This document shows, piece after piece, positions 50,911 to 58,561 of a stretch of 64,000 bases of DNA. This DNA is from JBDHWG01 sp046328525 (lineage in GTDB: Bacteria > Chloroflexota > Anaerolineae > Epilineales > JAHCIE01): the NCBI GenBank assembly GCA_046328525.1, contig JAXLWK010000003.1:1240001-1304000 (forward strand), in the 5' to 3' direction. A program made the translations under genes and the position numbers. Numbering within the stretch: the first letter of the stretch is position 1; each line of letters starts with the position of its first letter. A model generated the notes under the pieces. That model did not search any database. It was not told the origin of the DNA and saw nothing but the letters and a program-made list of their open reading frames with translations.

Positions 50911-50981
50911 TGTATTCTTCCAACAGGGCCGCTACTTGGGCGGCCTCTATCTTTGCACTTTGTCTATGCGGGGGCTGTGGG

Positions 50982-51042
50982 TTTTGGCGGTTGCCTGCCA
51001 CATATCGCCCAACGAAGTGGAGCTACGCGGCAACCGCCAAAA
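50982..51042. repeat. 14-bp-stem inverted repeat with inner hairpin
   Basis: TTTTGGCGGTTGCC (50982-50995) is the exact reverse complement of 51029-51042. The loop holds a second CCAC...GTGG pairing around ATATCGCCCAACGAA. It lies between the lipoprotein gene and the IS end, and is flanked on the left by GCCTCTATCTTTGCA (50943-50957), the first 15 bases of the IS terminal repeat family. Confidence 0.7.
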
Positions 51043-51173
51043 GGGGCCGCAGGCCCATAAGCGCTAACTTAAGGGACTCAACATAAGGCGACGTGCACCT
51101 TAACAAGTGGACAAGAGAAGCCTTCAGAGTAGGATAAAGGTGTACCACCACCCACCCTACTCTGGAGGCCGAC

Positions 51174-52505
51174 ATGAAGTCTAGCACACCTGAGCCGACA
51201 AGGGAAGACGGGGCAGCGATCCCCACGCCGACTCTGACAGACGCCGAGTGGGAGCGTATCCGACAGCTTCTGTCGGTCGACCTGGAGGCGACGGCGCGGG
51301 CGACTGGTGCGCTGACCCGACGGCGGCAGGTACGCTGCGCCTCCGACCTGCTGCGGATCGTGCTGGCGTATGCCGTGTGTGACTTCTCGCTGCGCCTGCT
51401 GGGCGTCTGGTGCGTCCTGCGCGGGCTGGGCAACCTGAGCGATGTGGCGCTGCGCAAGCGTGTGCGCCAGTCCCGACGGTGGTTGGGCACGTTAGTCGTA
51501 GCAGTCCTGTGCCAGCGACGGCTGATGGTGCAGACCCTGCCGGCCGTCCGCCTGCGCTTGATCGATGCCACGAGCCTCAGTCGGCCAGGGAGCTCGGGCA
51601 CCACCTGGCGGGTGCATCTGAGCCTGGATCTCGGTCGGCTGTGTCTCGACGCCATCGACGTCACGGACGCGCATGGCGCCGAAAGCCTGGTTCGCTTTTC
51701 CCCGGATCCGCAGGCCATCCAGATCGCCGATGGGGGCTATAGCTATCGGTTCAGCCTGGAGAGTGCCTTGAACGTGGCGGCGCCGTTGATCGTGCGCTGG
51801 CATGTCGGGCGCTGTCGGTTGGACGACGACCAGGGCGTCCGCCTAGATGTCCTGGCGTGGCTGCGGCGGAGTGAGACAACGGCGACCCACCGCGAGTGTG
51901 GGGTGAGGCTGACCGACGCGCCCGATGTCATGCCGCTACGGCTGATTGTTGCGGCGGTACCGTCCGAGGCGGCCGAGCGAGCGCGCCGACGGGTGCGCAG
52001 CATCGCCAGTCGGAAGGGCTACACTCCCAGCCAGGATAGCTTGTATGCGGCGGGCTTTGTGATGCTGCTGACCAACTTGCCGCCTGCGGACTACAGCGCT
52101 CCGCTATGCCTGGCGCTATATCGGCTGCGCTGGCAAATCGAACTGGCGATCAAGCGTCTCAAGAGCGTGCTCGACTTGGATGAACTGCGAGCGCACGATG
52201 CAGAGATGGCCCAGAGCTATCTATTGGCTAAGCTGCTGGCCGCGCTGTGCTTGGAGGCGGTGACGGCAGGTGGCGCGACGCCCCTGGATGACTGGTTAGC
52301 CGATGCGCAGCGACCTTTGAGCGCCTGGCGCTGGACAGTCCTGGCTTGGGATGCCTTGCGCAGTAGCGTGCGCGGTTCGCTCGCCCTTGCCGACGTGCTG
52401 GCGGCGTTACCCAAGCTGCGGCGCTTCCTATGCGACGCGCCACGTCGCCGTCGTCAGCACGCGGCGGCTGCCCGTGTGTGGTTAGCGTCTCTTGTCACTT
52501 GTTAA
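51174..52505 (+). CDS. IS4-family DDE transposase
   Basis: 443 residues. DDE residues can be placed at Asp in LRLIDATSLSRPG, Asp in IQIADGGYSYR, and the Glu of the Y-R-E-K signature YRLRWQIELAIKRLKS. A helical N-terminal region (TDAEWERIRQLL) and a C-terminal basic tail (PRRRRQHAAAARVW) bind the ends. GGAGG precedes ATG 51174. It is intact and probably functional. It is only about 70% like the second transposase by eye, although the termini of the two elements are nearly identical. Confidence 0.92.
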   Translation: MKSSTPEPTREDGAAIPTPTLTDAEWERIRQLLSVDLEATARATGALTRRRQVRCASDLLRIVLAYAVCDFSLRLLGVWCVLRGLGNLSDVALRKRVRQSRRWLGTLVVAVLCQRRLMVQTLPAVRLRLIDATSLSRPGSSGTTWRVHLSLDLGRLCLDAIDVTDAHGAESLVRFSPDPQAIQIADGGYSYRFSLESALNVAAPLIVRWHVGRCRLDDDQGVRLDVLAWLRRSETTATHRECGVRLTDAPDVMPLRLIVAAVPSEAAERARRRVRSIASRKGYTPSQDSLYAAGFVMLLTNLPPADYSAPLCLALYRLRWQIELAIKRLKSVLDLDELRAHDAEMAQSYLLAKLLAALCLEAVTAGGATPLDDWLADAQRPLSAWRWTVLAWDALRSSVRGSLALADVLAALPKLRRFLCDAPRRRRQHAAAARVWLASLVTC

Positions 52506-52523
52506 CGTGCGACACCTACCACG

Positions 52524-52593
52524 CCTTAAGTTAGCGCTTATGGGGCTTTGCCCCTCCAAACCACCCCAACCCGAAAACTGCAAACATAGAGGC
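52524..52593 (-). repeat. 70-bp IS terminal repeat, right end of element 1
   Basis: Starts CCTTAAGTTAGCGCTTATGG, includes the GGGGC-TTT-GCCCC hairpin, and ends CAAACATAGAGGC. It differs from the copy at 54724-54793 at two positions. Confidence 0.85.
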
Positions 52594-52826
52594 TAACTTA
52601 TCAGGCGTAGGTCAGCGCTAATGGGCAATTCCACGAGATCGGAGCGAAGCAGGCGCGTCGAGAAAAAGAAGATCTCCAGGGTCTCAACCTCCCCTGTTGT
52701 TGGGTTCAGACGCGCAATCACATCGTCACCCAGCTCTTCCGTCTCTTGCTCCGCGTAGGGCGTCTGCTTATCTATGTAGAGAATGTCAGCCTCACGATCG
52801 TACTTGAACATCAACTTCTCTGCCAT
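52593..52826 (-). CDS. DUF2283-like small protein
   Basis: 77 residues with the DUF2283 pattern: FKYDREADILYID, then acidic EQETEELGDDVIARLNPTTG and VETLEIFFFS. The family is small, of unknown function, and often coded beside a toxin-like or nuclease-like gene, where it could act as antitoxin. It overlaps the upstream gene by 16 bases, and its stop codon touches the outer end of the IS repeat at 52593, so its last codons may have been trimmed by the insertion. The two genes form a two-gene cargo between oppositely oriented IS4-type elements. Confidence 0.72.
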   Translation of the reverse strand: MAEKLMFKYDREADILYIDKQTPYAEQETEELGDDVIARLNPTTGEVETLEIFFFSTRLLRSDLVELPISADLRLIS

Positions 52827-53134
52827 TCGACTTCTCCTTCCGACAACTTTCGAGCAAGATACGCGGTAATGATCCAGTGCCTCGTAGGCGGCTGTGCATC
52901 AGACACAACGACCACAACCACGTACTTACCACTCCGAACGTCATCGAACCACCGCGTGAATAGCCGTGCATTAAGAAAACGAGTACTTCGTCGCACTTGG
53001 TCCGGTTCAGCAAGAACGTCCCGGAGATGGTCGCAATACTGGGGAAGCAGATCAGGGTGGCGCTCCGCAATATGGGCTTCCCGTTCTGTCGTCAGTTCCA
53101 CCTCTGCATTCAGGTAGGGGCAATCATAGTACAT
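52811..53134 (-). CDS. putative PBECR-type (barnase/RelE-like) nuclease-fold protein
   Basis: 107 residues. TTEREAHIAERHPDLLPQYC, then LAEPDQVRRSTRFLNARLFTR, a strand of hydrophobic residues (KYVVVVVVSD), and HWIITAYLARKLSEG. The E-R-H-I-x-x-R-H start and the late W-I-I-T-A-Y fit small proteins assigned to the barnase/EndoU/colicin/RelE-like group found with DUF2283 partners. Its ATG at 53134 follows a TATAAT at 53194-53199 whose -35 position would fall on the junction with element 2. A toxin role is a guess; no activity is shown. Confidence 0.65.
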   Translation of the reverse strand: MYYDCPYLNAEVELTTEREAHIAERHPDLLPQYCDHLRDVLAEPDQVRRSTRFLNARLFTRWFDDVRSGKYVVVVVVSDAQPPTRHWIITAYLARKLSEGEVEWQRS

Positions 53135-53193
53135 ACGAGCCAGCCTGGGCAGTTCTCCCTGTGGAGAGCCACCGATATGTAGATTTGGTAGGT

Positions 53194-53199
53194 ATTATA
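53194..53199 (-). promoter_or_regulatory. -10 box at the IS junction
   Basis: Minus-strand TATAAT about 60 bases upstream of the nuclease-like gene. Its -35 position (about 53217-53222) straddles the IS end at 53221. Confidence 0.4.
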
Positions 53200-53220
53200 C
53201 ACCCTTTGCCAGCCTCATTT

Positions 53221-53291
53221 CGCCTCTATCTTTGCAGTTTTCGGGTTGGGGTGGTTTGGAGGGGCAAAGCCCCATAGGCGCTAACTTAAGG
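53221..53291 (+). repeat. 71-bp IS terminal inverted repeat, left end of element 2
   Basis: Starts CGCCTCTATCTTTGCAGTTT and ends GGCGCTAACTTAAGG. It is the exact reverse complement of 54724-54794 and carries a GGGGC-AAA-GCCCC hairpin. Confidence 0.9.
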
Positions 53292-53309
53292 CGCGTCAGG
53301 TGTCGCACG

Positions 53310-54623
53310 TTAACAAGTGACAAGAGAAGCTAACCAGGCGCGGGCCGCCGCCGCATGCTGACGACGGCGACGTGGCGTATCGCACAGGAAGCGCCGCAGC
53401 TTGGGTAACGCCGCCAGCACGTCGGCGAGGGTGAGCGGACCGCGCACACTACTGCGCAAGGCTTCCCAAGCCAGAGCTGTCCAGCGCCAGGCGCTCAATG
53501 GCCGTTGCTCATCGCCCAACCAGGTGTCCAGCGGTGTGCCGACCCGGCGCGTCATCTCGTCGAGACAGAGCGCGGCCAGCAGCTTAGCCAACAGATAGCT
53601 CTGCGCCAGTTGGGCGTCGTGCGCCCGCAGCTTGGCCAGGTCGAGCACGCTCTTGAGGCGCTTGATGGCCAGTTCGATTTGCCAGCGCAGCCGATACAGC
53701 GCCAGGCACAGCGCGAGGCTATAGTCTGCGACAGCCAAGTTGGTGACCAGCAGTACCCAGCCCGCTGCATCCAGGCTGTCCTGGCTGGGGGTGTAGCCCT
53801 TCTTGCTGGCCGTGCGGCGCACCCGCTGGCGCGCGCGGGCCGCCGCCGCCGCAGGCAAAGCCGCCGCGATCAAGCGGAGCGGCGTGTCACCGACCCACGC
53901 CCGACGCTCGTGGTGGGCAGCAGGAAGGCAGCGCAGCCAGCCCAAGATGTCGAGGCGCCTCCCCTCCGCATCCGTCAGGCAGCTATTGCTCCAGTGCAGA
54001 CGCACGATGAGCGGAGCGGCCAGATTCAGTCCCGTCTGCAAGCTGCGCCGATAGGCGTAGATGCAGTCGGCGATCTGGATGGCGTGCGGATCAGGTGCGA
54101 TGCGCACCAGGCTTTCCGCCCCCTTGGCATCGGTCACCTCGATCGCATCGAAGCACAGCGCGTCCAGATCGAGCCCCAGATGCACGCGCCAGTCAGTCCC
54201 TGTGCTGCCCGGCTGACTGATGACGGTGGCATCGATCAGGCGCAGGCGCACGACCGGTAGCCCCGCCAGCATGAGCCGCCGCTGGCGCAAGACGGCGACA
54301 AGCAGGCTGCCGAGCCAACGCTGGCTGCCTCGCACCCGCTTCAGCAGCGCGACATCGCTCAGGTCGCCCAGCCCGCGCAGGACGCACCAGACGCCCAGCA
54401 GACGCAGCGAGAAGTCACACACAGCGTAGGCCAGCACGATCCGCAGCAAGTCGGCGGCGCAGCGCACCTGCCGTCGTCGGGTGAGGGCGCCGCTGTCGCG
54501 TGCCGTCACCTCCAGGTCGACCGGTAGCATGCGTTGGATGCGCTCCCACTCGGCGTCACTTAGCCCAGGTGGCGCGGTCGGCGCCGGGCCTTTCCTTGTA
54601 GGCTCAGGTGTGCTAGACTTCAT
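53310..54623 (-). CDS. IS4-family DDE transposase
   Basis: 437 residues, related to the copy at 51174. Asp is in LRLIDATVISQPG, Asp in IQIADCIYAYR, and the Y-R-E-K motif YRLRWQIELAIKRLKS is identical to the first. N- and C-termini (MKSSTPEPTR, RAWLASLVTC) are conserved while the middle third differs at many positions, so it is not a recent duplicate. The frame is intact and a GGAGG lies before ATG 54623. Confidence 0.92.
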   Translation of the reverse strand: MKSSTPEPTRKGPAPTAPPGLSDAEWERIQRMLPVDLEVTARDSGALTRRRQVRCAADLLRIVLAYAVCDFSLRLLGVWCVLRGLGDLSDVALLKRVRGSQRWLGSLLVAVLRQRRLMLAGLPVVRLRLIDATVISQPGSTGTDWRVHLGLDLDALCFDAIEVTDAKGAESLVRIAPDPHAIQIADCIYAYRRSLQTGLNLAAPLIVRLHWSNSCLTDAEGRRLDILGWLRCLPAAHHERRAWVGDTPLRLIAAALPAAAAARARQRVRRTASKKGYTPSQDSLDAAGWVLLVTNLAVADYSLALCLALYRLRWQIELAIKRLKSVLDLAKLRAHDAQLAQSYLLAKLLAALCLDEMTRRVGTPLDTWLGDEQRPLSAWRWTALAWEALRSSVRGPLTLADVLAALPKLRRFLCDTPRRRRQHAAAARAWLASLVTC

Positions 54624-54723
54624 GTCGGCCTCCAGGGTAGGGTTTGTGGATCGTACACCCTTATCTTACCCTGAAGGCTTCTCTTGTCCACTTGTTAAGG
54701 TGCATCGTGCTTTATGTTGAGTC

Positions 54724-54794
54724 CCTTAAGTTAGCGCCTATGGGGCTTTGCCCCTCCAAACCACCCCAACCCGAAAACTGCAAAGATAGAGGCG
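54724..54794 (-). repeat. 71-bp IS terminal inverted repeat, right end of element 2
   Basis: Exact inverted partner of 53221-53291. It ends 69 bases past the SCO gene stop at 54863 (minus strand), so the element sits just downstream of the riboflavin transport operon. Confidence 0.9.
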
Positions 54795-54862
54795 GCGCAA
54801 ACGTGCGAATGTAGTTGATAACATCCCAGCGCTGGTCGGGCGATACAGCCGCTTCGGGTCGC

Positions 54863-55492
54863 TTACGACCGCAGCGCCTTGCGCACGTCGTTGGCTATGT
54901 TCTCAGCGCCGTACTCGGCCGGAAAGCCGTCCTGGATCATGCCCTTCGCGTCTATGATGAACGTCAGGCTCGTGTGGCCCAGCAGATAGTCCGAGGGCAG
55001 CGCCTGGGCGCCGGGCGACGGGGTGGCGAAGCTGTCCACGCGAATCGTGTACGCCCGCCATATCGGACGCATCGCGGTCGCCGGGCCTGTGACGCCGATG
55101 AACGTCGAGTCGAACGCCGCCAGGTAGGTCTTCAGGCGCTCCGGCGTGTCGCGCTGCGGGTCCACCGTGAGGAACACGACCTCGACGCGGCCCGCATCCG
55201 CGCCGAGCATCTGCCGCGCCTTCGCCAGGTCGGCCAGGGTCGCGGGGCACACGTCGGGGCAGTTGCTATAGCCGAAGTTGAGCAGCACCACCTTCCCGCG
55301 ATGGTCGCTCAGGCGGAAGGGCCGCCCGTTCTGGTCCGTCAGGAGGAAATCGGGCGCGACGTGGTCCGAGGCCGAGGGCGGCGCAGCCGGCGATGGCGAG
55401 GCCGGCGCTGCCGCCTGGCAACCGGCGAGGGCCAGCAAGAGCATCGCGCCGATGACCGCCGCGCCGACACGCCGCCACTCTCGCGTTAGCAT
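54863..55492 (-). CDS. SCO1/SenC-like copper chaperone lipoprotein
   Basis: 209 residues. A lipobox signal peptide (LALAGC, Cys25) leads to a thioredoxin-like domain with the copper-binding Cys pair in NFGYSNCPDVCPATL and the distal His in YLLGHTSLTFI. SCO proteins mature the Cu-A site of cytochrome c oxidase on the outer membrane face. It is the last gene of the ribX-ribY-coaX run and overlaps coaX by 7 bases. No oxidase subunit genes are in the window, so the partner lies elsewhere. Confidence 0.93.
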   Translation of the reverse strand: MLTREWRRVGAAVIGAMLLLALAGCQAAAPASPSPAAPPSASDHVAPDFLLTDQNGRPFRLSDHRGKVVLLNFGYSNCPDVCPATLADLAKARQMLGADAGRVEVVFLTVDPQRDTPERLKTYLAAFDSTFIGVTGPATAMRPIWRAYTIRVDSFATPSPGAQALPSDYLLGHTSLTFIIDAKGMIQDGFPAEYGAENIANDVRKALRS

Positions 55493-56316
55493 CGCTGTGG
55501 GTTCATCTCCCAGATAAGGCGCAGGCCAATCAGAGCGAGGGACGGCACGACGAAGTCAATCGCGCTCGTCAGCGGCGCGATCAGGCTCACCATGCCGCCG
55601 GTTGCCACGACCGGCGCGTGACGCTGGTCGGCCGGGAGGGTCGAGCGCAGGCGGCCGAGCAATCCCTCAATCATACCTACGTAGCCGTAGATGGCGCCGG
55701 ATTGGATTGACTGCTGGGTTGTGCGCCCGATGACGGAGGGCGGAACGTGCAGGTCTATGCGCGTCAGCCGCGCAGCCGAGCGGCTCAGCGCGTCTGCCGC
55801 CGTCCGGACGCCGGGCAAGATCGCGCCGCCGAGGAAAGCCCGCTCCGCCGCGATGACGTTCAGCACCGTGGCCGTGCCAAAATCGAGGGTGATGACCGGC
55901 GCGCCATGCAGCGCCACGGCCGCCACCGCGTCAACGAGGCGGTCGGCCCCCAGGCTTACCGGCGTCTCATAGCGGATATCTAGGCCGGTGCGCACGCCGT
56001 GGCGCACAACCAGCGGCTCGACGCCGAGATACACCCGAATCGCTTCCACCAGCGTCGCCGTCACCGGCGGGACAACCGAGGCGAGAACGGCGGCGTGAAC
56101 CGGGTCGCCCGGCCCGCCGGATAGCGCCCCGCCCCCCGACGGCGTAGCTGATGGGAGAGCCGTGCCTGCCCTGCGGAGCAGGTGGCGCAAGGTGACGCCG
56201 TACTCGTCGGCCGTCTGGGCGTGGTCGGTGGCGACGCGGAAGTGCTCAGTCAGGCGCTCGCCGTCGAACAGGCCGTAGTGAACATTCGTATTGCCGACGT
56301 TGATCGCCAGGAGCAT
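55486..56316 (-). CDS. coaX: type III pantothenate kinase
   Basis: 276 residues. It phosphorylates pantothenate in the first step of CoA synthesis. ASKHA-fold blocks: INVGNTNVHYGLFDG at the start, LGADRLVDAVAAV, TLDFGTATVLNVI, and GGAILPGVRTAADAL. The first motif normally begins D-x-G-N-T; here the Asp reads Asn, a point to check. About 25 extra residues (SATPSGGGALSGGPG) are inserted near residue 60. The start ATG shares bases with the ribY stop (TGATG), and it overlaps the SCO gene. It is thus expressed from the FMN-riboswitch transcript. Confidence 0.93.
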   Translation of the reverse strand: MLLAINVGNTNVHYGLFDGERLTEHFRVATDHAQTADEYGVTLRHLLRRAGTALPSATPSGGGALSGGPGDPVHAAVLASVVPPVTATLVEAIRVYLGVEPLVVRHGVRTGLDIRYETPVSLGADRLVDAVAAVALHGAPVITLDFGTATVLNVIAAERAFLGGAILPGVRTAADALSRSAARLTRIDLHVPPSVIGRTTQQSIQSGAIYGYVGMIEGLLGRLRSTLPADQRHAPVVATGGMVSLIAPLTSAIDFVVPSLALIGLRLIWEMNPQRC

Positions 56317-57326
56317 CAGGGGATCTCAGCCGGCACGAAGTCGTTGGTGTACGCTGTCTTCGGGTCTACAGCCTTCTGGATCAACCCGGCGTCCTGCATG
56401 AAGCGTGCCGATGTCTCCCACGCCCTTGGGTCGCTCTGGCCCAGGTTGGCGCCGCGCCAGAATGCCGTCGTCGCGTCCAGCACAGCCTTCTGCGTGTCCG
56501 GCGTCTTGGCCGTCTCCGGCACAGCCTGCACGACGGCCCCGAACGCGCTCTCGGTATCGTAGACGGAGTCGCGGATGCCGCGTAGGGTCGCGCGCACCAT
56601 ACGCTTGACCAGGTCCGGGTTCTCCTTGATCGTCTTCTCGTTCGTGACGAGGCCGTTGGCGACCAGGTTGATGTAGTCCGACACCTCGATGACACTCGGG
56701 TTCTGCCCCGCGCGCCGCACCTGGAGAGGCTCGTTGGTCGAGTAGCCGGCGGCGGCGTCCACCTTCTTCGCCAGGACGCTCTCGGCTTGGGTGAAGCCAA
56801 TGCTCTGAAGGTTCACGTCCTTCGGGTCCATGCCGGCCGCATACAGCAGGCCGCGCAGGCCGATGTACGTCGCGCCGAACAGCCCCGGCACGCCGACGGT
56901 CTTGCCCTTGAGGTCCTGGGGCGACTTGAGGGGCAAGAGCGAGAACACGGCCACCGGGTACTTGCGATACCAGTTCATGACATAGACCAGGGGCAGGCCC
57001 TGGGAGCGGCCGAGGATCACCTGATCGCCGCTGCCAATGGCGAACTGCGCCTTGTCCGTCGCCAGGAGCTGCATCAGGTCGTTTTCCATGCCGTAGTCGA
57101 ACGAGAGATCAATCCCCTCGTCGCGGTAGTAGCCTTTCTGCTGCGCCAGGTAGAACGGCGCGAACTGGACGTTGGGGATGTACCCCATGTACAGCGTCAC
57201 CTTGGTCAGGGGAGCGCCGCCGGTCGCCACCACCGGCGCGGTGGGTTGGGCCGCGCCGCCGCCCGACGCGCAGCCCGCCAGCAGAAACGCAAAGAGAAGA
57301 AAGGGAATCAGACGCCGACCAAACAT
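56316..57326 (-). CDS. ribY: RibY-like flavin-binding lipoprotein of an ABC importer
   Basis: 336 residues. A lipobox (LLAGC, Cys near 19) anchors a NMT1/THI5-fold binding protein: GYIPNVQFAPFYLAQQKGYY, DEGIDLSFDYGMENDLMQLL, FAIGSGDQVILGRSQGLPL, GVPGLFGATYIGLRGLL. This group usually binds pyrimidine or flavin-type ligands. The FMN riboswitch upstream and adjacency to ribX identify the ligand as probably riboflavin, as in the RibXY system of Chloroflexus. A GTG six bases upstream is an alternative start; ATG 57326 has AAGGAG ~10 bases ahead. No ATPase gene lies in the operon. Confidence 0.88.
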   Translation of the reverse strand: MFGRRLIPFLLFAFLLAGCASGGGAAQPTAPVVATGGAPLTKVTLYMGYIPNVQFAPFYLAQQKGYYRDEGIDLSFDYGMENDLMQLLATDKAQFAIGSGDQVILGRSQGLPLVYVMNWYRKYPVAVFSLLPLKSPQDLKGKTVGVPGLFGATYIGLRGLLYAAGMDPKDVNLQSIGFTQAESVLAKKVDAAAGYSTNEPLQVRRAGQNPSVIEVSDYINLVANGLVTNEKTIKENPDLVKRMVRATLRGIRDSVYDTESAFGAVVQAVPETAKTPDTQKAVLDATTAFWRGANLGQSDPRAWETSARFMQDAGLIQKAVDPKTAYTNDFVPAEIP

Positions 57327-57356
57327 TGTCACGCAACTCCTTAGCTCAGGTGGATG

Positions 57357-58172
57357 TCAGGGGCGCGTCACGAGACGCTCGACAAGGATCACCACCGCGT
57401 ACAGGCTCATCGCCAGCGCCACCAGGGTGAACAGGGCGACGAACATCAGCGAGGTATCAAACATGCCCCGCGAGAGGTTGACGAGCGCGCCCAGGCCCGT
57501 GTCCGCGCCGACGAACTCGCCGACAACCGCGCCAATCACACACAGCGTGACGCCCATGCGAATGCCGCCGAACATGATCGGGAGGGACGCCGGCAGCTCC
57601 AGCTTCGTGAGCGTGTGCCAGCGCGAGGCGTTGAGCGAGTGCATCAGCTCGCGGCTCTGGGGGTCTACACTGCGCAGCGCCACAACGGTGTTGACGAGGA
57701 TCGGGAAGAAGACGACCAGGGCGCACACGAGTACCTTGCTTGCCAGGCCGTGGCCGAACCAGAGGATGAGCAGCGGGGCCAGCGCCACAATCGGCACAGC
57801 CTGCGACGCGACCACATACGGCGAGACGATGCGCTCGACGAGGGGCTGCTTGGCGATGCCGTAGCCGAGGATGACGGCCACCAGGAAGCCGACGCTGAAG
57901 CCTAGCAGCGCCTCAACCAGGGTCACGCTCAAGTGTCGCGCCAGCGTCCCGTCGGCAAGAGCCTGGGCGAAGCGGGCCGCCACATCGGCCGGCCCCGGCA
58001 GAATAAACGGTGGGTACAGTTGCGACAGCGCGGCCCACAGCGCGAGCAGAAGCGCCAGGCCCACGGGCAGGGACAGCCAGCCGAGCCAATGCTGCGGCGT
58101 AGACTTCGGCCCGACAACGCTGGCGCCGGCCTCGGCCGTCTTCCCTAAACCAACCGAGTGAGTATTCAACAC
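57357..58172 (-). CDS. ribX: RibX-like riboflavin ABC transporter permease
   Basis: 271 residues with six membrane helices of the SsuC/ThiX permease type. PPFILPGPADVAARF precedes the core, and the EAA-type loop is ELMHSLNASRWHTLTKLELPASLPIMFGGIR. It probably forms the channel for riboflavin with RibY. The open frame continues far upstream, but that region holds the riboswitch and terminator. GTG 58172 with AGGGAG eight bases ahead is the first start after the terminator that has a ribosome site; an ATG at 58199 lacks one. Confidence 0.87.
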   Translation of the reverse strand: MLNTHSVGLGKTAEAGASVVGPKSTPQHWLGWLSLPVGLALLLALWAALSQLYPPFILPGPADVAARFAQALADGTLARHLSVTLVEALLGFSVGFLVAVILGYGIAKQPLVERIVSPYVVASQAVPIVALAPLLILWFGHGLASKVLVCALVVFFPILVNTVVALRSVDPQSRELMHSLNASRWHTLTKLELPASLPIMFGGIRMGVTLCVIGAVVGEFVGADTGLGALVNLSRGMFDTSLMFVALFTLVALAMSLYAVVILVERLVTRP

Positions 58173-58207
58173 GGGCCACTCTCCCTGCTTATCGCGCATA
58201 GACAAGC

Positions 58208-58235
58208 AAAAACCCCATGACAATAGTCCACGGGG
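58208..58235 (-). terminator. intrinsic terminator of the riboswitch expression platform
   Basis: Minus strand: CCCCGTG, a 9-base loop, CATGGGG (one G-T pair), then TTTTT. It lies between the FMN aptamer and the ribX start, so FMN-bound RNA would be expected to end here. Confidence 0.72.
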
Positions 58236-58395
58236 CAGGGAAAGCAGGCCGGGCGCGACGAGACGCCGCGCAGGCGCGCATAGCACAGGCTCGCGCCGAA
58301 CAAGAAGCCCCCAAGGTTCGCTGAGGACTTCGGGGACTGACGCAGACACGCGGCCAAGGCGCGGTGTAAGCCGCGACAGGGTCGTTGAGCCTGTC

Positions 58396-58532
58396 AACCT
58401 TCTCTCATCCGGACTTTACCGTCGGCCCTGGCGTTTGACCAGATCCTGCCTTGCGGCTCGCGGGCTTGGCGCACTGCGCCCCACCGCCGATCGGGAATTG
58501 GCTCGCTTGAGCCTCACCCTGCCCCGAAGGTT
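58396..58532 (-). promoter_or_regulatory. FMN riboswitch (RFN element)
   Basis: Minus strand, 5' to 3': AACCTTCGGGGCAGGGTG, ATTCCCGATCGGCGGT, AGCCCGCGAGC, GATCTGGT, CCGACGGTAAAG, TCCGGATGAGAGAAGGTT. These are the conserved segments of the FMN aptamer in the right order, and the first and last (AACCTT/AAGGTT) close the P1 stem. It senses FMN and controls ribX-ribY-coaX-SCO through the terminator downstream. Confidence 0.95.
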
Positions 58533-58561
58533 ATGGTATTCTATTCGACACTCACAGTGAG

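Larger units (their letters stand above)
51055..52593 (+). mobile_element. IS4-type insertion element 1
   Basis: Bounded inside by CCATAAGCGCTAACTTAAGG (51055-51074) and its exact reverse complement (52524-52543). The right end continues to 52593 as the ~70-bp terminal repeat shared with element 2. The left outer part is replaced by the different hairpin text at 50958-51048. One full-length transposase gene lies inside. No target-site duplication is evident. Confidence 0.75.
53221..54794 (-). mobile_element. IS4-type insertion element 2
   Basis: 1574 bp bounded by perfect 71-bp inverted repeats (53221-53291 and 54724-54794). It contains one intact transposase on the minus strand. It has the opposite orientation to element 1. 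No target-site duplication is obvious. Confidence 0.85.

Noticed and set aside
50943..52600. Integron attC sites near the IS elements
   Set aside because: GCCCAAC and the large inverted repeat are reminiscent of attC, but no matching GTTRRRY partner, no array and no integrase are present.
58236..58395. Upstream coding extension of ribX
   Set aside because: This segment lies between the aptamer and terminator; the frame is open only by chance and no ribosome site supports an earlier start.
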